Origin: Synchiropus splendidus
Taxonomy: Eukaryota > Chordata > Actinopteri > Syngnathiformes > Callionymidae
Direction: 5' to 3'
Length of the DNA: 64,000 nucleotides
NCBI RefSeq assembly: GCF_027744825.2
Contig: NC_071338.1
Coordinates: 26,054,001 to 26,118,000 of the forward strand
Below, piece by piece: positions 37,906 to 64,000 of the stretch. A program made the position numbers and the translations under genes. The notes under the pieces were generated by a model. The model was not told the DNA's origin, ran no database searches, and saw only the letters and a program-made list of their open reading frames with translations. Position 1 is the first letter of the stretch; each line of letters starts with the position of its first letter.

Positions 37906-38465
37906 TATTGTTCCGCAGACATGGCAGAGCCTTCGATGACATCCTGCTGTTGTAATGCAGCCAGGAATTCTTCACCAACTGCTCATGTGGCTTCTCCTCG
38001 CACTTGTGTTCACAGCAGAGCTCCACCAGAGAGCCTTCTGTGATGAAGCTGAACTGGCCACAGGAGGAAGAATGAGAGAGAAGTGGGGCAGGAGAGGCTG
38101 GTGAGGTGCTGTGCCTCGATGCTGGAGGTGGGTTTACACTGGCTGAACTTCAGGGAGCCTCCGCGATGGATCGAGTCCAGGTACTACAGATGTTCACTCC
38201 TCACATATTGACTCTGCACACTTTCCATTAAATGCTTCCCCTCCAGTGGCCTTTTGTGGTGTTAAAAAAATAAAAAAATAAAACAGTTGGGGTGAGGACC
38301 AGGGGGAGACTAGCATGATACGTGGTACAACACACAGAGTGAGAAGGTGATGCAGGTACCGGCAGCTCAGGCTTAGTTCCAATGTGCTGAATATTGAGGT
38401 CAGAAATCACATCCATGTCTGCGCCATCCAAAGGAACCTCGGCCAAAGAGCTTAGACCAAAGTCC
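37906..38465 (-). pseudogene. Unidentified exon-like blocks, possible gene remnant
   Basis: Three minus-strand segments look like exons. The first, about 38396-38462, follows a TTTTCTACAG acceptor and ends at a GTACCT donor; it encodes LLDFGLSSLAEVPLDGADMD and continues. The second, about 38130-38185, follows CTGTAG and encodes YLDSIHRGGSLKFS. The third, about 37906-38068, follows TGTGGCCAG, encodes FITEGSLVELCCEHKCEEKP and ends in a stop beside an AATAAA. The first block has a leucine-rich-repeat look. I cannot join blocks 2 and 3 in phase and find no start, so a degenerate gene is more likely than an active one. I do not recognise the family. Confidence 0.25.
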
Positions 38466-39049
38466 AAAAGTTCTGTAGAAAACCCTTCTAGTGTGTAGCT
38501 ACTGACGCTATTTTGGCATATTTACAGGAACAAATTGCAGAAAATGTATTTGTTTAAAAATGTCTCCAGAAACTGGTGGGCAATGTAGCAAAAATATATA
38601 TGATTCATATGTATTAAGTAACTATAAGTTAACTTTTATAACTGTTTGGTTTCATCAGAATCTGTTCTGCATGACTTTATTATTATAGTTTGGGGAATTT
38701 CCAGACAAATCGTTAAAAGTTCTTTGCCGCAGCTTCATAACAACGATTCTTTATCTCTGTATGAAATGAATTCATTTAACGCGTCAATGAAAATGAAATG
38801 TCACTTGTACAATGCAAGTAACTGCAAAAACACTCTCATATCATTTGAACAGACATGAATTGCAATTCCTCCTTCAATCTTCAGTCTTAGTTCTTTTAAC
38901 CAAGTGTTATGGACGGTGTGTAGCTCGCTTTCTTCGCCACTTTGGACACCATTTTTTGTTGGCTGAAATTACGCAAAGCATTGTGGGTAGTCTGTGTATT
39001 CCTCAATCCTAAAGTAGGAGCAGACGATTGTTAAAAATCGAGGGAGATA

Positions 39050-39504
39050 CAGTGGTACCTCGGTTTTCGAACGTCCCAGAATTCGAACAAATCGGAGTAC
39101 GAACAAATATTTAAAGATATTTTTGCTTCGGATTTCGAACAAAAGTCCAGAACTCGAATGCCCCCGAAAAAAGCTGGAAAAACCATAACTTGGTTTATGA
39201 CTTTGCACAGCCAAACTGCACAGAAGCGCACATTCAGAGCTGGACACGCACCGGGCACCTCTTCACTTCTGGAGAGACGTCACTCACTCGGCAACCCCTC
39301 CCACATGCAGCGGCCACACACATAGAGGAACAGCCACCTGCAGCAGACACTCTACATTCACTCCTACAAAAGCCTATTTTAAGGCTTGGAACGCATTATT
39401 TCTTTTTCCATTCATTGTAATGGGAAAAATCGATTCAGATTTCGAACAAATCGCTTCCGGAACGGCCATCTGGAACGTTGTGGTCGAGAACCGAGGTTCC
39501 ACTG
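39050..39504. mobile_element. Tc1/mariner (pogo/Tigger-like) MITE
   Basis: The left terminus CAGTGGTACCTCGGTTTTCG and the inverted right terminus CAGTGGAACCTCGGTTCTCG match at 18 of 20 positions, and each end abuts a TA dinucleotide (39048-39049 and 39505-39506). The 455-bp body has subterminal TTCGAAC-type repeats and no transposase, so it is non-autonomous. It lies between the ipo7 and sbf2 3' ends. Confidence 0.85.
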
Positions 39505-39713
39505 TACTTTCCTCAACGTTGCTACTCAACCTACTGACTCATTGAATCCCACACTTCGGTCCCCTGAGGCGGAAGTAGATGGGCGTGACTTCCCATTTGC
39601 CCCGCCCCTCTTTGCTCTCACAATGAGAAAAATCCACTCCCATGACTCAAAACAGTTGGAGCTTTTAAACAACCTTTCGGTCAGATTTTAAAGTTGGTTT
39701 CAAGTATGTTTGA

Positions 39714-39719
39714 TTTATT
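39714..39719 (-). terminator. Candidate sbf2 polyadenylation signal
   Basis: AATAAA on the minus strand lies about 1 kb downstream of the sbf2 stop codon (40707-40709). This would give a 3' UTR of about 1 kb ending just before the MITE at 39050-39504. Confidence 0.35.
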
Positions 39720-40706
39720 TTGACAAAATTAGTATCACGACCAAACATGGCACAGAGGTACATGAACAAAAAGCGTCTTTGATAGTGTCCTTTTTGCTAT
39801 TGAGTTTGCTTCGTGAAGACACACATCAGTTCGTCCACAACACACACATGGGAACAGGCCACTCAGGTATTTGCACCATAAAAGGTTTAAGAAAAAAAAA
39901 AAAAAACAACAATAGAAAGAGGGTTAGAAAAGTCAAGTTCAGAACAGACAGGATATAAAATGAAATGTCACACTTGTATTTACAGGAGAACGACAAGCCA
40001 CAGCACGAGTAAAGGTCAAATAAAAAATAATAATTTACACGAGACAAGCTTTTAACGCCGATAAACATTCAACAAGAAAGTATTTAAATATAGAAAAAAC
40101 ACTTCTGACCTCGCTGTGCAAATGGTGTTTCTGTCGTTTGAATCTTGGAGGAAACGCGGTCACATGGCGGTGCACTGTGGGCGTGGCGCCTGCGACCTCG
40201 CTGTGCCATATCGACGCTTGGATTGGAGTGCAGACGTTGCAGTGCAAACAAGATGCCTTTCTATGTTGTGCATTAAAATCTCTGAGCTTTTGGTTCATAA
40301 GCAGCAATAACCGTTCCTCGTAGCAAAATAGAATCATTTCAAGGCTAAAATCCTATAGTTTATCGTCTGGAATTGAACCCACAGTTTGCCTGGCCAGTGA
40401 TATTGCTTTCATCTATTTACAGCGTAAGTAGGACAACATTGACTCGGTAGTGCTTGGTTTGCCAGCTTATATCAGCAGCTCCCTGTCTGACACACCGACC
40501 TGACAGCAGGCACAAGTCGCCCGCCGACTCCGACTGACCTGTCAGGCGAGTCATGTGAGGGGCTGATAAGTGTTGACCCGCCGCTGCCAGGCACTTTGTT
40601 CACAGTGGTCCCACTTCAGATCAGTGGGGAGCCTCTTGTCACACCTCGGCCTCCAGCTGCTCTCCGACACCTCCGCAGTAGGCCACATGACGTGATAATC
40701 TCCACG

Positions 40707-62037
<21,331 letters not shown>

Positions 62038-64000
62038 CTGAAAAACATAGGAAGACACATTTATGAGATAAGAGGGACTGAACTTGAGTGCTGCAGCCGG
62101 TAATAAAAAACAGGCAGACAACTTGGCTCCCTCAAGGTTTCAACAGCCCGAACCAAGCCAAACTGTTGAAACCTGAATCAATCTTTCAAGCTCATTCAGC
62201 CGAGAATGAATGTTACTCATGAGACCGGGACAGAAAGTGGAATACCAAAGAGTGACAGATGAGATCTAAATGTCTTCTCAATTAAATAAACAAATCTGGG
62301 ATAGAAATTAGAAAAACTTTCCTTACAAACAAATTCTTGGCTGTCCTCATTTAACTTGTAATTCATCTGAATTACTAGTTAAATATTAACACAGTGTTCT
62401 TGAGGTATTTGAGCAGCTCAATGATTAGTGTGGCAGCCACACAAAACCCACTGTCCAGGGGTCGGTTCTGTTACGTGGACTGGAGTCTCCAAGTTTGACT
62501 TCACTCGGAAATTGAGTTTGTACTGCGGTTTGCTGACATTAGGTGACATACTGTACACAGAATGAAGCCATGGACCTTTTCACACAACCAAGACTTCAGA
62601 GGTTGGCCCTGAGCAGACATGTGACTGGTCCGGCATCAGGTGTGTAGGCCATCACTTCCTGGCACACATCCTTAGGTGATATATATATTCAGCCCCAGGG
62701 CAAGCATCTCTCATTTGTAAACCAGGGTTGAAGCATAACCCCAGTGTCTGTAACTCTTCCAGTTTTTGCTGGTACTCAAGTGTCCAGCCACTCCAGAAAC
62801 GTACATTAAAGGGAACATCTTCATTAGCCTCACACACTGGAGGAAGGAATTGAATGATTCTATGAACATGTAATTTGTGATTTTAACAAAAACAATATTT
62901 TTGAGATAATATGAAGCCCAATGTTTTCATTCGCTGTTGCAACAGAGCACAAAGAAACCATTTTTACAGCATTATGTTTGGTTTGGGAGGGTGAAGTTCA
63001 GGTCCATTTAAGAGCTCTTCAAGAGTTTTAAATTCCATACACGCTATCATAGCAATAAAGAAACAAACCCCAAAAGGACAAGGACTGACTGGGATACAAA
63101 AGCAATCTTAAGAATTGGCTAAAGTAGACAGAGCCATTTATCAGAGAGTGTGCTACAGAAACCTCCTGAACTACTCATCACTACAATATATTGGGGGATA
63201 CATAACTACTCTAAGTCACTTCTTTAAAAGCAAGGAGAAAACATCTAACACAAGCTTTTTCATCATAAAATCACATTTACTTCAGAAAGACTTGAACATT
63301 CTTAAACAGTCCCTGTCCCTAGTCTGCACGTGTCAGAATGTCCATAACTTTCAACCTCTCCATATGAGCTCTCGCTTTGACATCCTCCTTTCTGATTTTG
63401 TCCCCCCCAAGTCCCTCCCAAATACAGCCAAAGCATCTGTGGCTTTGAGACTAATAACGGAAGTGACAGCAAACATTTTCAATAGAGCTATTGCTTTCTT
63501 CAACACATTTTCTGAAAGGGACCCTATTGTGCAATCTTTTTTTCAGTAATCAAATCACACATAGTTATACAGCAGCTAACAAATAAAAAAAAGTAAATGC
63601 ATGTCAATTTTAAATTTAACAAAATGACTGCCTCACTCGAAACTCTCCATTAGCACTGCATGTTTGAGTACAAACATGGACAATGAGTTGTGCCCACATC
63701 ATTAAATGAAAGCAAAACGGAAGTCTTGGCAAGACGTTATACTGTATTAATTGAGTGTAACACTAACATCATGTGATGTCACACTATCAACTGAGACGCT
63801 GATTTGAGGAGAGCTGTTCCAGTTGATGTGCTCTCTTCCTACCTCTGTTCATGTTTGTCCTCATTCTTTATGTGCAAACCATAAAGTTCACTGTTTTATT
63901 CATTTTCAAAGGAGTTTAAACTCATGTCTCCACTTCAGCATCAGCAGTTAGAGAGGGCATGGTCTGACTCCATTCTTTGGACTCCTCTAAGACAAGAATG
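62038..64000 (-). other. sbf2 intron at right edge, with unexplained open frames
   Basis: No further sbf2 exon was found upstream of 62037, so the preceding exon lies beyond the window. Two open segments stand out: 62652-62837 (minus), which follows a good acceptor-like TTCCTCCAG, and 63115-63549 (plus, 144 codons). Neither matches sbf2 or any family I recognise. Confidence 0.5.

Overview
The window is vertebrate nuclear DNA, most likely from a ray-finned (teleost) fish. Genes are split into many short exons with GT-AG introns, the proteins are close relatives of human orthologues, the introns are compact, and the repeats are of fish type (hAT and Tc1/mariner-like MITEs, a 5'-truncated non-LTR retrotransposon). 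I name no species.

Layout: (1) 170-15459, minus: the first six coding exons of dennd5a, about 490 codons carrying the N-terminal DENN region; the gene runs off the left edge. (2) 18376-21227, minus: complete tmem41b, 7 coding exons, 291 aa. (3) 22898-33756, plus: complete ipo7 (importin-7), 25 coding exons, 1039 aa. (4) 33757-40706: intergenic, with a TA-flanked MITE, an odd GC-rich palindromic patch and several unexplained exon-like open blocks. (5) 40707-62037, minus: the 3' half of sbf2 (MTMR13), 22 coding exons, 1079 aa, covering the GRAM, inactive myotubularin phosphatase, coiled-coil and PH regions; its 5' half lies beyond the right edge. (6) 62038-64000: sbf2 intron with two unexplained open segments.

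Order and orientation of dennd5a, tmem41b, ipo7 and sbf2 match human 11p15.4, but the human genes between IPO7 and SBF2 (ZNF143, WEE1, SWAP70) are absent here. tmem41b and ipo7 are head to head over 1.67 kb; ipo7 and sbf2 are tail to tail. The four genes are not an operon. By family knowledge they act in membrane traffic and transport: Rab exchange (DENND5A, SBF2), ER phospholipid scrambling (TMEM41B) and nuclear import (IPO7).

Exon boundaries were set by hand from splice consensus, reading-frame phase and remembered human protein sequence. All exon phases close: tmem41b sums to 876 nt, ipo7 to 3120 nt, and the sbf2 part to 3241 nt including one leading phase base. I saw no new multi-gene system. 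The more unusual points are an in-frame 84-bp exon in sbf2, several transposon insertions with intact target-site duplications, and unidentified exon-like blocks between ipo7 and sbf2.
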